This document shows, piece by piece, positions 1-6,416 of a stretch of 19,498 nt of DNA (positions within the stretch are counted from its first letter, which is position 1; every line of letters begins with the position of its first letter). Position numbers and translations under genes: made by a program. The stretch lies in NCBI GenBank assembly GCA_910584985.1, contig CAJUDJ010000029.1, positions 1 to 19,498 on the forward strand, read 5' to 3'. Below the pieces are notes generated by a model, which saw only the letters and a program-made list of their open reading frames with translations, searched no databases and was not told the DNA's origin. The DNA is from an uncultured Eubacterium sp. (GTDB lineage: Bacteria > Bacillota > Clostridia > Oscillospirales > Acutalibacteraceae).

Positions 1-20
1 TCTATGCCGACATTATTTAA

Positions 21-50
21 AGCCATACACATTCGTGTATGGCTTTTTCC
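21..50 (+). terminator. Intrinsic terminator of a gene upstream of the window
   Basis: A perfect 10-bp stem (21-30 with 35-44) closes a 4-base ATTC loop and is followed by a run of T. It lies before the first promoter and gene, so it should end a transcript that enters from the left of the window. Confidence 0.88.
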
Positions 51-79
51 TTGCCTTTTCTTCGCCCCTATGCTATATT
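51..79 (+). promoter_or_regulatory. Sigma-A-like promoter for the kinase/acetyltransferase operon
   Basis: TTGCCT (51-56) and TATATT (74-79) are separated by 17 bases. The -10 box is preceded by TGC, an extended -10 form that recurs before three other genes here. It starts right after the upstream terminator and sits 20 bases before the first start codon. The ribosome binding site GGAGGAGG is at 83-90, so the implied 5' leader is very short. Confidence 0.6.
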
Positions 80-99
80 GATGGAGGAGGAGAATAGAT

Positions 100-1086
100 A
101 TGAATAGCAAAACAAAAAGAACGGTTTTACAGTCTGATATAAACAGGATTTTTGTTTTTCACAATCTTGGAACGGTTTCCGAAATAAAGGCCTTATCAGG
201 CGGGGAATTCAATTCGGTTTACAAGGTTACTGCCGATAATATGAACTATGTTATAAAGATTGCGCCTGCCGCAGATGTTCGGGTACTAACCTATGAAAAG
301 GATATTATTTCAAGTGAAATATTTGCTCTTGAACATTTTAAAGGCAATCCATATGTTCATATTCCTGAAGTGAAAGCCTTCGGCGAGGATGCAGAAATCG
401 GGAAATACCTGATTATGGAATTTGTTGAAGGTAAAATGCTTCTGAATTGCGTATTGTCCGATATGGAATATGACAGTATTCTATTTCATCTGGGCAAGGC
501 TATTGCAGAATTTCATAATACGAATTGCGATAGGGGCTTCGGTTATCTTCAGAACGGTCTGAAGCAAAGCTGGCAAGAAGCTTATTTCAGTATGCTTGAA
601 AATATCAGGCAGGATGCAGAACGCGTTCATATAAAAATTCCTTATATCCGGAAAATCAGAGCTGTTGTTGATAACTGCAAGGATGTTCTGGACGAGGTAA
701 AGAAGCCCTCTCTTCTGCATTTTGATTTATGGAAAGGCAATATTTTTGTAAGGGATAAGAAGCTGCATTCCGTTATTGACTGTGAAAGAATGATGCTTGG
801 CGATCCCGTGGGCGATTTTATTCATCTTGATTATATTGCACCGTTTGATAAGGAAAAGTATAAGCAGATGATTGACGGTTATAATTCGGTTGCCGAACAT
901 TCGCTTTTGTTTAATAAAAATGAGCGGATAAGATTTTATCTTGTGCGGCTGTATCTTGGGTTGATTGCTTATGTTGAAACCGATTACAGACTGTCAAAAT
1001 ACAGTGTTGCCTTTTATGGAAAGAAGATTTTTGCCAGAAAGGTGCTGCGTGTTTCTCTGAATGAATTAAATAAACTTATGAAATGA
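100..1086 (+). CDS. Aminoglycoside-phosphotransferase-like small-molecule kinase (APH/choline kinase superfamily)
   Basis: A 328-residue soluble kinase of the APH superfamily, expected to move a phosphate from a nucleotide to a hydroxyl on a small molecule. A Gly-rich ATP loop (LSGGEFNSVY, about 32-41) is followed by the likely ATP-binding Lys53 (VIKIAP). The catalytic Brenner motif HFDLWKGN (207-214) supplies Asp209 and Asn214, and IDCER (226-230) supplies the metal-binding Asp227. All key residues are present, so the enzyme looks active. The start follows a strong GGAGGAGG site 9 bases upstream. It is first in a run of four genes and is followed 9 bases later by an acetyltransferase. The family includes drug-resistance enzymes but also kinases of sugars, choline and other metabolites. 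The substrate cannot be read from the sequence, so no resistance gene name is given. Confidence 0.88.
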   Translation: MNSKTKRTVLQSDINRIFVFHNLGTVSEIKALSGGEFNSVYKVTADNMNYVIKIAPAADVRVLTYEKDIISSEIFALEHFKGNPYVHIPEVKAFGEDAEIGKYLIMEFVEGKMLLNCVLSDMEYDSILFHLGKAIAEFHNTNCDRGFGYLQNGLKQSWQEAYFSMLENIRQDAERVHIKIPYIRKIRAVVDNCKDVLDEVKKPSLLHFDLWKGNIFVRDKKLHSVIDCERMMLGDPVGDFIHLDYIAPFDKEKYKQMIDGYNSVAEHSLLFNKNERIRFYLVRLYLGLIAYVETDYRLSKYSVAFYGKKIFARKVLRVSLNELNKLMK

Positions 1087-1095
1087 GGTGATTTT

Positions 1096-1632
1096 ATGAC
1101 GAAAGAACCGATTTTAGAAACGGAAAGACTGATTTTAAGACCGATTACGATAGAGGATGCAGAAGCTGTTTTTTCATGGACAAGTGATTGGAGGGTAAGC
1201 AGATATATGTCTTATCCTGCAAGCAGAGATATAAGCGAAACGATAAGCTGGATTCAATCCACATTTGATGAGAACGCAGAATGGATATGGGCATTTGTTC
1301 TGAAAAATGAAAACAGGGTTATCGGCGCAGGCAGTATCGGTGAAGATCATTATATGCAGGGATACTGGGGGATAGGCTACAATATTCATTACGATTACTG
1401 GCACAAGGGATATTGCACGGAAGCAATGAAAGCCATTATAGATTTTGCGCATACGCAGCTTGGTGTAAATAAAATCTGCTCTGACCATGCGGTAGACAAT
1501 CCCCGCTCGGGCAAGGTGATGGAAAAATTAGGCCTTTCCTTTCATCATTTCGGAGAATACACAAAATTGGACGGCAGCGAAACCTTTAAAGCAAAATACT
1601 ATACAATGGAGTTTGATGAATGCAATACATAA
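1096..1632 (+). CDS. GNAT N-acetyltransferase, RimJ/RimL type
   Basis: A 178-residue GNAT-fold enzyme that uses acetyl-CoA to acetylate an amine on a protein or small molecule. The N-terminal signature LETERLILRPITIEDAEAVFSW (residues 7-28) is typical of the RimJ/RimL-like branch. The acetyl-CoA-binding region is around YWHKGYCTEAM (101-111), and the late segment VDNPRSGKVMEKLGLSF is also characteristic. The length is normal for the family. The ribosome binding site TGAGGTG overlaps the stop of the preceding kinase gene, which points to a shared transcript. Its end overlaps the start of the next GNAT by 13 bases, suggesting coupled translation. RimJ/RimL-like enzymes of this size have very varied substrates and no specific one can be claimed. 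Confidence 0.9.
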   Translation: MTKEPILETERLILRPITIEDAEAVFSWTSDWRVSRYMSYPASRDISETISWIQSTFDENAEWIWAFVLKNENRVIGAGSIGEDHYMQGYWGIGYNIHYDYWHKGYCTEAMKAIIDFAHTQLGVNKICSDHAVDNPRSGKVMEKLGLSFHHFGEYTKLDGSETFKAKYYTMEFDECNT

Positions 1633-2072
1633 AAGCAGATATACATTTGGCCAAGGAAATACACAGAATTGTAAGTGAAACAATCCAAACTGTTTACCCG
1701 AATTATTATCCTTCTGAGGTAGTTGATTTTTTCCGTTCGCTTCATTCGGAAGAGCATATAAAACAAGATATTGCAGACGGCAGAGTTTATGCTTTATTTG
1801 ATAAGGATATTTTGGTTGGCACAGGTTCTTTGAACGAAAATCATATTACACGGGTTTATGTTCTGCCGAAATATCAGGGCAGGGGCTATGGCACTTATAT
1901 GATTAATCATCTTGAAAATAAAGTTAAAAGGAATTATGACAGTGCCGTGCTGGATGCTTCATTGCCTGCCGTTATGCTGTATGAAAAGCTGGGCTATAAA
2001 ACGGTAAATCACCAAAGGTATGAATTGAAGGATGCTGTTCTTGTTTATGAGATTATGAAAAAGCAGTTATAA
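1620..2072 (+). CDS. GNAT N-acetyltransferase (short form)
   Basis: A 150-residue GNAT enzyme of a different subgroup from its upstream neighbour. The acetyl-CoA pyrophosphate loop is clear: RVYVLPKYQGRGYGTYMI (79-95), with QGRGYG as the RxxGxG/A motif, and AVMLYEKLGYKTV near the C-terminus is the usual late GNAT signature. The start ATG lies inside the 3' end of the previous acetyltransferase in another reading frame (13-base overlap), so translation is probably coupled. Another kinase gene follows 16 bases after the stop. The two GNATs do not look like a recent duplication, since their signatures and lengths differ. Substrate unknown. Confidence 0.9.
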   Translation: MQYIKADIHLAKEIHRIVSETIQTVYPNYYPSEVVDFFRSLHSEEHIKQDIADGRVYALFDKDILVGTGSLNENHITRVYVLPKYQGRGYGTYMINHLENKVKRNYDSAVLDASLPAVMLYEKLGYKTVNHQRYELKDAVLVYEIMKKQL

Positions 2073-2088
2073 GAGGGGGATTATCAGA

Positions 2089-3006
2089 ATGCTGTTTGAT
2101 GTGTTTTTCAGAAAAAACAATGTAATTAAAATTTATGAAAGACTTTTAAATCATAAATGTTTGTCAGCAAAGCAGATTAACCAAGGCTTTTACGGCTGGG
2201 TGTTTCTGATTGAAACCGATGATAATACGAAAGTTATAGCAAAGGTTTATAAACAGCCGGGTTATATAGATACGGAAATCTGCCAGCTTGATATGATGCG
2301 TAAGCATGCGCTTGTTAAAGTGCCTGAAATTTACTGTGCGGATTATAAAAAGGATAACGGCTGTTTTGATATTCTGTTTATGGAATACATAAATGGCGTA
2401 AATGCAGGTGCTGTAAACATCACGGATGAAAAAGAAAAGATGATTTTCAGCAATCAGGTGGTTGAAAATCTGTTGGCGATTCATGCGGTATCCAATTCGA
2501 ACGGTTTTGGAAGCTATATTAATGATGATTACTGCATAAGCTGGGAAAGCTGCTATAAAGCGCAGATTACAGAGTTTTATAACAGAATACACAGCAAAAA
2601 ACCGATTCTTTTTTCAAAAACATCATTCGATTTGATGGAATTTCTGTATGACAGTTTCGACAGCATATTCTGTGAACCTGTTTCGGAAAGCCATTTGATT
2701 CACGGGGATTATAACCTTTGGAATTTAATAGCAGACCCTGAAAGCAAGCAGTTAATCGGAATGATAGACCCGTTCGGCAGCTGCTTTGCAGACAGGGAGC
2801 TCGATTTGTTTCAGCTTACCAATGCAAACGGAGATTATTATGGCCTTCTTGATAACTATAAAAGCCATATTCATCTGAGTGATAATTTTGAAATAAAGAA
2901 TGCTTATTATTTTTTCTGGGACGATGTAAAGCATATGCTCAATATGGGCTATTGTGATAATAAGCGCTTTCGGAAAAACGGCACAATTGTTAAAAACAAT
3001 TTATAG
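2089..3006 (+). CDS. APH-superfamily kinase (second copy, divergent)
   Basis: A 305-residue kinase of the aminoglycoside phosphotransferase superfamily. The ATP-lysine region is VIAKVYKQ (Lys52), the hinge is ILFMEYINGV (about 95-104), and the Brenner motif HGDYNLWN (205-212) provides Asp207 and Asn212. MIDPFGS (225-231) provides the second acidic residue, Asp227. HGDYNLWN is the more canonical form; the first kinase of this cluster has HFDLWKGN, so the two are distant paralogues and not a recent duplicate. A purine-rich ribosome binding site (AGAGGGGG) precedes the ATG. It ends the first four-gene run. The next 149 bases hold no gene but contain a promoter-like sequence, a 5S rRNA remnant and a terminator. 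Substrate unknown. Confidence 0.87.
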   Translation: MLFDVFFRKNNVIKIYERLLNHKCLSAKQINQGFYGWVFLIETDDNTKVIAKVYKQPGYIDTEICQLDMMRKHALVKVPEIYCADYKKDNGCFDILFMEYINGVNAGAVNITDEKEKMIFSNQVVENLLAIHAVSNSNGFGSYINDDYCISWESCYKAQITEFYNRIHSKKPILFSKTSFDLMEFLYDSFDSIFCEPVSESHLIHGDYNLWNLIADPESKQLIGMIDPFGSCFADRELDLFQLTNANGDYYGLLDNYKSHIHLSDNFEIKNAYYFFWDDVKHMLNMGYCDNKRFRKNGTIVKNNL

Positions 3007-3013
3007 TTTGGTA

Positions 3014-3042
3014 TTGACAAAGCTTTATTTGCGTGTTATTTT
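3014..3042 (+). promoter_or_regulatory. Promoter-like sequence before the 5S remnant
   Basis: A perfect -35 hexamer TTGACA (3014-3019) is followed after 17 bases by TATTTT (3037-3042), a weaker -10. Transcription would begin near 3049, just before the 5S-like segment. Promoters of rRNA genes commonly have a perfect TTGACA, so this may be a leftover rRNA promoter or the promoter of the next two genes. Confidence 0.5.
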
Positions 3043-3057
3043 AATAATACAATCAGT

Positions 3058-3138
<81 letters not shown>

Positions 3139-3155
3139 ATTTTAGGAGGCGCTTT

Positions 3156-3824
3156 ATGGTTGAAATCAATACTTTTACAGATTTTTTTATGAAAAATCTG
3201 AACAAGGAATTTGGCAGCAGAATATGGTTTGCAGGACTGCAGGGAAGCTATGCGCGCGGCGAAGCGGATGAAAACAGTGATATAGATATTGTTGTTATTC
3301 TGGATGAACTCACAGCCTCAGATATTGAAAAGTATAACAGGCTGCTTGACAGCTTTTCTGAACGAAATCTCCTGTGCGGGTTTCTTTCGGGAAAGGAGGA
3401 ACTGCTGAATTGGAATGCGGCAGAGCTTTTTCAGTTTTATTATGATACCAAGCCGCTATTCGGAAGTCTTGCCTGTCTGCTTGAACGGATAGATGCTGTG
3501 GCTGTTGAAAATGCAGTCAAATCTGCTGCGTGCAGCATTTATCATGCCTGTGTGCATAATATGCTGTATGAAAAATCGGCGGATATTCTAAAGGATTTAT
3601 ATAAATCGGCGATTTTTATTTTGCAGGCGTTCTGTTTTAAGCAAACCGGCAGGTATGTTTCTAAAAAGGCAGAACTGGTTAAGGTGCTCAGCGGTGCGGA
3701 TAAGCAGATTTTAAACACTTTTCTTCTTTTGAAAAAAGGTGGGAAAATTGATTTTAAGGAAATGTCTGAAAGGCTTTTCTGCTGGTCAAAAAACTTAATT
3801 GACGAAGGGAGTATGAACAAATGA
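3156..3824 (+). CDS. Nucleotidyltransferase-domain protein (NTP_transf_2 / ANT-like)
   Basis: A 222-residue protein with a polymerase-beta-type nucleotidyltransferase domain at its N-terminus. The catalytic signature GSYARGEADENSDIDIVV (30-47) contains the GS pair and the metal-binding Asp42 and Asp44. Such enzymes transfer a nucleotide, usually AMP, to a small molecule or protein. Family members include aminoglycoside nucleotidyltransferases, but also toxin-antitoxin MNT proteins and many uncharacterised enzymes. The C-terminal half is helical and resembles the substrate-binding half of ANT-type enzymes. The start at 3156 is chosen because AGGAGG (3144-3149) lies just upstream; an in-frame start at 3114 would place 14 codons inside the terminator hairpin. 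The stop overlaps the next gene's start as ATGA. Confidence 0.85.
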   Translation: MVEINTFTDFFMKNLNKEFGSRIWFAGLQGSYARGEADENSDIDIVVILDELTASDIEKYNRLLDSFSERNLLCGFLSGKEELLNWNAAELFQFYYDTKPLFGSLACLLERIDAVAVENAVKSAACSIYHACVHNMLYEKSADILKDLYKSAIFILQAFCFKQTGRYVSKKAELVKVLSGADKQILNTFLLLKKGGKIDFKEMSERLFCWSKNLIDEGSMNK

Positions 3825-4339
3825 AAATAGCAGTTCTCGGCTTCTCTGGAAGCGGAAAATCCACATTGGCAAAGCAGCTTTCGGAATACTATCATATTCC
3901 GCTGCTGTATCTGGATTGTGTGAATTTTGAAGAAAACTGGGCCTTGCGCGACAGGGAAGAGTGCGGGGAAATCACTGCCGGTTTTATGCAGAATGAAAGC
4001 TGGGTGATTGACGGAAATTACAACAGTGATGGCTTTTATCAGGCAGAACGGCTTGAAGCGGCAGACATAATTATCATTCTTCAGTATAACCGTTTTGTGT
4101 GTATGAAGGGTGCATTTAAAAGGAATATCGAATATAAGGGAAAAGTGCGTGAAAGTATGGCAGACGGCTGTTTTGAAAGAATGGATACATGGTTTTTCCT
4201 GTGGGTTATTTTAAATCAGTATTCAAGGAAGCGCAAAAAGCATTTTCGGAATATAAAAGAAAAATATCCCGATAAAACCGTGATTTTAAAAAGTCGAAAA
4301 CAGCTGCAGCTTTATCTGGAAGATATATCGAACAGCTGA
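3821..4339 (+). CDS. P-loop small kinase, 'topology modulation protein' (FlaR-like) family
   Basis: A 172-residue P-loop NTPase with Walker A GFSGSGKST (residues 7-15) at the very N-terminus, the layout of adenylate-kinase-like small kinases. The segment YHIPLLYLDCVNFEENW (25-41) and the later VIDGNYNSDGF match the group usually annotated as 'DNA topology modulation protein' (FlaR-like). That name is historical; the members look like nucleotide or small-molecule kinases. Its ATG overlaps the TGA of the nucleotidyltransferase (ATGA), so the two are translationally coupled and probably work together. No good terminator follows. A weak AT-only hairpin (4342-4359, 7-bp stem, GTGT loop) lies just after the stop. 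Confidence 0.82.
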   Translation: MKIAVLGFSGSGKSTLAKQLSEYYHIPLLYLDCVNFEENWALRDREECGEITAGFMQNESWVIDGNYNSDGFYQAERLEAADIIIILQYNRFVCMKGAFKRNIEYKGKVRESMADGCFERMDTWFFLWVILNQYSRKRKKHFRNIKEKYPDKTVILKSRKQLQLYLEDISNS

Positions 4340-4374
4340 ATCAAAAATGTGTATTTTTGTTAGTTGAATTTATT

Positions 4375-4394
4375 TTTTCTTTTCTTTTCTTTTC
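4375..4394. repeat. Short tandem repeat, four TTTTC units
   Basis: Four uninterrupted copies of the pentanucleotide TTTTC sit in a longer pyrimidine tract just after the last gene of the left cluster. An 8-bp AT-rich inverted repeat (4398-4405 with 4423-4430) follows. Nothing ties either to a gene. Confidence 0.75.
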
Positions 4395-4563
4395 TTCATT
4401 ATCAATACTGCTGTATTTCTTTTTGATAATAAAATCCCTCAGGAAAGACAAACACAGGAAAACGATTGGGAATGAAAGCCGCAGAGTGCGTATTTTCCCG
4501 CTTTTTAAAAGGATTTCTTCTCCTATAATATAATACGTATTTTGTTCTGTCTTAAAAATATTT

Positions 4564-4761
4564 TTATTGATTAAAGTCTTCCCGATTTATTTGCCTTTGC
4601 TTGAGTTTAGCTAATCCAAAACCAATTCCCAATGAAAGAATAGGAGGGAAAACAGAGAATATATAGCCGACAAAGTTTAGGTTGTTTAAATCGCCGGAGT
4701 AAAGCGCCGGAAACAGATTTCCAAACGAAGCAAAAAGCGTAATAAAGAAGAAATATTTCAT
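4564..4761 (-). CDS. Small membrane protein, hypothetical (two helices)
   Basis: A 65-residue ORF with two hydrophobic segments (about 3-20 and 30-51) and a charged C-terminal tail (KLKQRQINREDFNQ). That is a plausible two-pass membrane protein with a cytoplasmic tail. The family is not recognised. The start is uncertain: the nearest Shine-Dalgarno-like CGGAG is about 19 bases upstream of the ATG, and an in-frame stop precedes it directly. It lies 23 bases after another small membrane ORF on the same strand, in a decayed patch, so either may be a relic. Confidence 0.45.
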   Translation of the reverse strand: MKYFFFITLFASFGNLFPALYSGDLNNLNFVGYIFSVFPPILSLGIGFGLAKLKQRQINREDFNQ

Positions 4762-4784
4762 TTAGATAAATACAAATTACTCCG

Positions 4785-5003
4785 CTAATCAATTGTAATT
4801 TCAAAAGGATTATACCTCAATATATTTTTTATATTCAGGTTAAAACTAATCAGAATATTCAGCAGTACATAAATTGTAAAGGCAATAACGGCACAGATTT
4901 GTAAACTGAAGGTTTCAAAAAAGGAAAGCATTATATAGATACCAAAGAAGGTCCAATATGCAATTAATGGTTGTATATTGTTAAAAACAGTTTTCATAAT
5001 CAT
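4785..5003 (-). CDS. Small membrane protein, hypothetical (two helices)
   Basis: A 72-residue ORF with two predicted membrane helices (about 12-32 and 35-54) joined by a very short turn, followed by a polar C-terminus. On its own strand an AAAGGAAC element precedes the ATG at 5003 with about 6 bases of spacing; a second in-frame ATG lies two codons later. The family is not recognised. Together with the next ORF (4564-4761) it could form a two-gene membrane unit. Confidence 0.5.
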   Translation of the reverse strand: MIMKTVFNNIQPLIAYWTFFGIYIMLSFFETFSLQICAVIAFTIYVLLNILISFNLNIKNILRYNPFEITID

Positions 5004-5231
5004 TCAAGTTCCTTTCAATAGATTCAATGGATTATTGCAGCAAAAAGTAAGCTCTGCAATATTCATATTTAAGTATTTTGGAATATTCGTTAAAATACTG
5101 TTTTGTTGCAGCAACTGCTGCCTCAAATCTTTTTGTGCTTCCACTGACAGCTTAAAAAATATTCTTTTAAAATTGTAAATAACCTGTTGTTGCATCAGTT
5201 TTTTGTGTTGAAAACAGAAATCTTTTAGCAT
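5004..5231 (-). CDS. Doubtful hypothetical ORF abutting the membrane-protein ORF
   Basis: A 75-residue ORF rich in Gln, Leu and Asn. Its stop touches the ATG of the next ORF (TGA directly followed by ATG), as in a coupled pair. Against it, the first 22 codons overlap the recognisable 3' end of a secreted-protein fragment in another frame, no ribosome binding site precedes its ATG, and no family is recognised. Another frame over 5040-5160 also gives protein-like sequence (KRFEAAVAATKQYFNEYSK). It is kept only because the junction with its neighbour is tidy. Confidence 0.25.
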   Translation of the reverse strand: MLKDFCFQHKKLMQQQVIYNFKRIFFKLSVEAQKDLRQQLLQQNSILTNIPKYLNMNIAELTFCCNNPLNLLKGT

Positions 5232-5400
5232 AATGTGTTGCTGTTACTCTGTATGTATACCCTTTGTCAACAGGAACACGCTTTGTTAGTGTATAATATG
5301 TACTGCTATTGCATAAATCACTAAATTCTTTATATGTAGACCAAGATGAATTAGATGAAGATCTTTGTTGAACAACTACTTTTGTAAATCCGTATTGATA
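5167..5400 (-). pseudogene. 3' fragment of a small secreted-protein gene
   Basis: A 77-codon open stretch without a start codon, ending at the TAA at 5167-5169. It reads FTKVVVQQRSSSNSSWSTY... TYYTLTKRVPVDKGYTYRVT... It is Ser/Thr/Tyr-rich with alternating beta-strand pattern and a closing 'V...GYTYRVTATHYA' segment. This resembles the C-terminal beta domain of small secreted Firmicutes proteins, in which a signal peptide precedes a Thr/Ser-rich strand region. No signal peptide or start is present. Upstream, the sequence belongs to another short ORF in a different frame (5376-5519). The best reading is a 5'-truncated gene. The family assignment is from memory and tentative. Confidence 0.5.
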
Positions 5401-5519
5401 TTTTCGTAGTTTTTTTCGCTTTCTGCTTTAATAATTTCCTTTAATTCTTCGCAGGATAAATCCGCTAATCCTGTTTCTGCGGTTTCAAGCAGTTTTTCCG
5501 CACTGGATTTTTTATTCAC
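5376..5519 (-). CDS. Short ORF after the sigma pseudogene, possibly the 5' remnant of a sigma-linked gene
   Basis: A 47-residue ORF starting with GTG behind a GGCGGG-like ribosome binding site. The peptide is acidic and helical (KLLETAETGLADLSCEELKEIIKAESEKNY). It begins about 55 bases after the reconstructed end of the ECF sigma pseudogene on the same strand, where a companion gene (for example an anti-sigma factor or regulator) often sits. It stops at TAG after running into the secreted-protein fragment, which occupies another frame at 5167-5400. It therefore looks like a gene 5' end joined to an unrelated gene 3' end. Function unknown. Confidence 0.4.
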   Translation of the reverse strand: MNKKSSAEKLLETAETGLADLSCEELKEIIKAESEKNYENINTDLQK

Positions 5520-5573
5520 AGCTTTCCCGCCTATATATGTTGTGTGCAAAACAAGTTAAGTGTGAGCAAAAAA

Positions 5574-6160
5574 TCAACTTTTTTCATATTCTTTAATCAT
5601 ATCTTTAATTTTTCACTTTAATTCAACATGCCGCTGTCGGGCAACTGTGTGCGATATACCCAGTTCCTTTGTAATTTCTTTAAAATTTTTATGATTGTGA
5701 TAATGGGCAATATATAAATATTTTTCGTTTTGGTTTAAAGCAGAAAGAATGATCAGCATTCTTTTTTTAATCGTTTCATCCGTAACGATTTGCTCTGCAT
5801 AATCAGGCTCATAAACCAAAGAATCATTTATTGTTTTTTCTTTTTCTTCACTGTCGGCAAAATCTTTTTTGTTTCTCTTGACTTTATCACGGACAGCTTT
5901 ATTTTTATAATTCAAAATAGCTTTGTATAGCCAAGATTTATAATTGGTGATTTTTTTCCGTTGCACAGATTTTCATATAACGCAGCATAGGCTTCCTGTA
6001 CGCAGTCCTCTGCGAGCTTCGGCTCAAATTTAAAATATTGCAAACAATATCAGATTAAATCATTTCGATAAATTTCACAATCATTTATTATATTTTCAAA
6101 TTTTTTCTTATCAGATGTAATTGATTTTAATTTATTAAATAATACGGATATTTTCCTCAA
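5574..6160 (-). pseudogene. ECF-type sigma-70 factor pseudogene
   Basis: Reading the minus strand gives a full ECF-like sigma factor of about 196 codons broken in three places. Region 2 reads KFENIINDCEIYRNDLI, then TGA (6050-6052), then YCLQYFKFEPKLAEDCVQEAYAALYENL, a typical sigma region-2 sequence. A shift of one base in a run of seven A (5951-5957 on the plus strand as T7) is then needed to continue into ITNYKSWLYKAILNYKNKAV. Region 4 (ALNQNEKYLYIAHYHNHKNFKEI... ELGISHTVARQRHVELK) has the helix-turn-helix. It is cut by a second TGA (5613-5615), after which 12 sense codons (KIKDMIKEYEKS) continue in frame to TGA at 5574-5576. The start is unclear; TTG at 6158-6160 is the upstream limit used here. 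Neighbouring genes use TGA as stop, so these lesions are real disruptions, barring sequencing error. Confidence 0.75.
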
Positions 6161-6200
6161 ATAAATCAGTAAATAAAAATGTGTATGTATAATCTATTTA

Positions 6201-6229
6201 TATCAAATCAAAATTTCAGTTTTTGTCAA
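6201..6229 (-). promoter_or_regulatory. Possible promoter of the sigma pseudogene
   Basis: On the minus strand a perfect TTGACA (6224-6229) is followed after 17 bases by TTGATA (6201-6206), a weak -10, or after 19 bases by GATATA. It faces the pseudogenised sigma factor. No other promoter is obvious in 6161-6356, which otherwise holds AT-rich sequence and no gene I can support. Confidence 0.3.
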
Positions 6230-6323
6230 TCATTAATACGAAAATGCACAAAAATATAACATAAATGAAATGGTCAAATCATTTGGCTGTTTACAAAGTT
6301 TTGGAATGCCTTTGGTAAAGCGG

Positions 6324-6346
6324 GCGTTCTGAAACGCATCTTTTTT
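6324..6346 (+). terminator. Weak intrinsic terminator upstream of the MATE gene
   Basis: A 5-bp GC-rich stem (GCGTT 6324-6328 with AACGC 6333-6337) with a 4-base loop is followed three bases later by a T-rich run (6341-6353). It lies upstream of the MATE promoter, so it would protect that gene from read-through rather than regulate it. Confidence 0.4.
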
Positions 6347-6356
6347 ATTTTTTCTA

Positions 6357-6384
6357 TTGCTATTTGCAGCCAAAGTGCTATAAT
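6357..6384 (+). promoter_or_regulatory. Promoter of the MATE transporter gene
   Basis: TTGCTA (6357-6362) and a perfect TATAAT (6379-6384) are separated by 16 bases, with TGC before the -10 box. The start codon is about 33 bases downstream. Confidence 0.65.
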
Positions 6385-6416
6385 GTACGCAAAATTTATT
6401 CTATCAGGTGCTTGAT

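Noticed and set aside
4344..4500. Minus-strand open stretch reading like the C-terminus of a membrane protein (RTLRLSFPIVFLCLSFLRDF with a Lys/Glu tail)
   Set aside because: It has no start codon, and its Lys/Glu tail is the translation of the TTTTC tandem repeat read backwards. It may be a relic, but the evidence is too thin.
5574..6160. TGA read as tryptophan (alternative genetic code) to explain the sigma factor stops
   Set aside because: Intact genes in the same window end at TGA (1084-1086, 3822-3824, 4337-4339) directly before new starts or non-coding sequence, and intact proteins contain TGG tryptophans. A frameshift is also needed, so decay is the simpler explanation.
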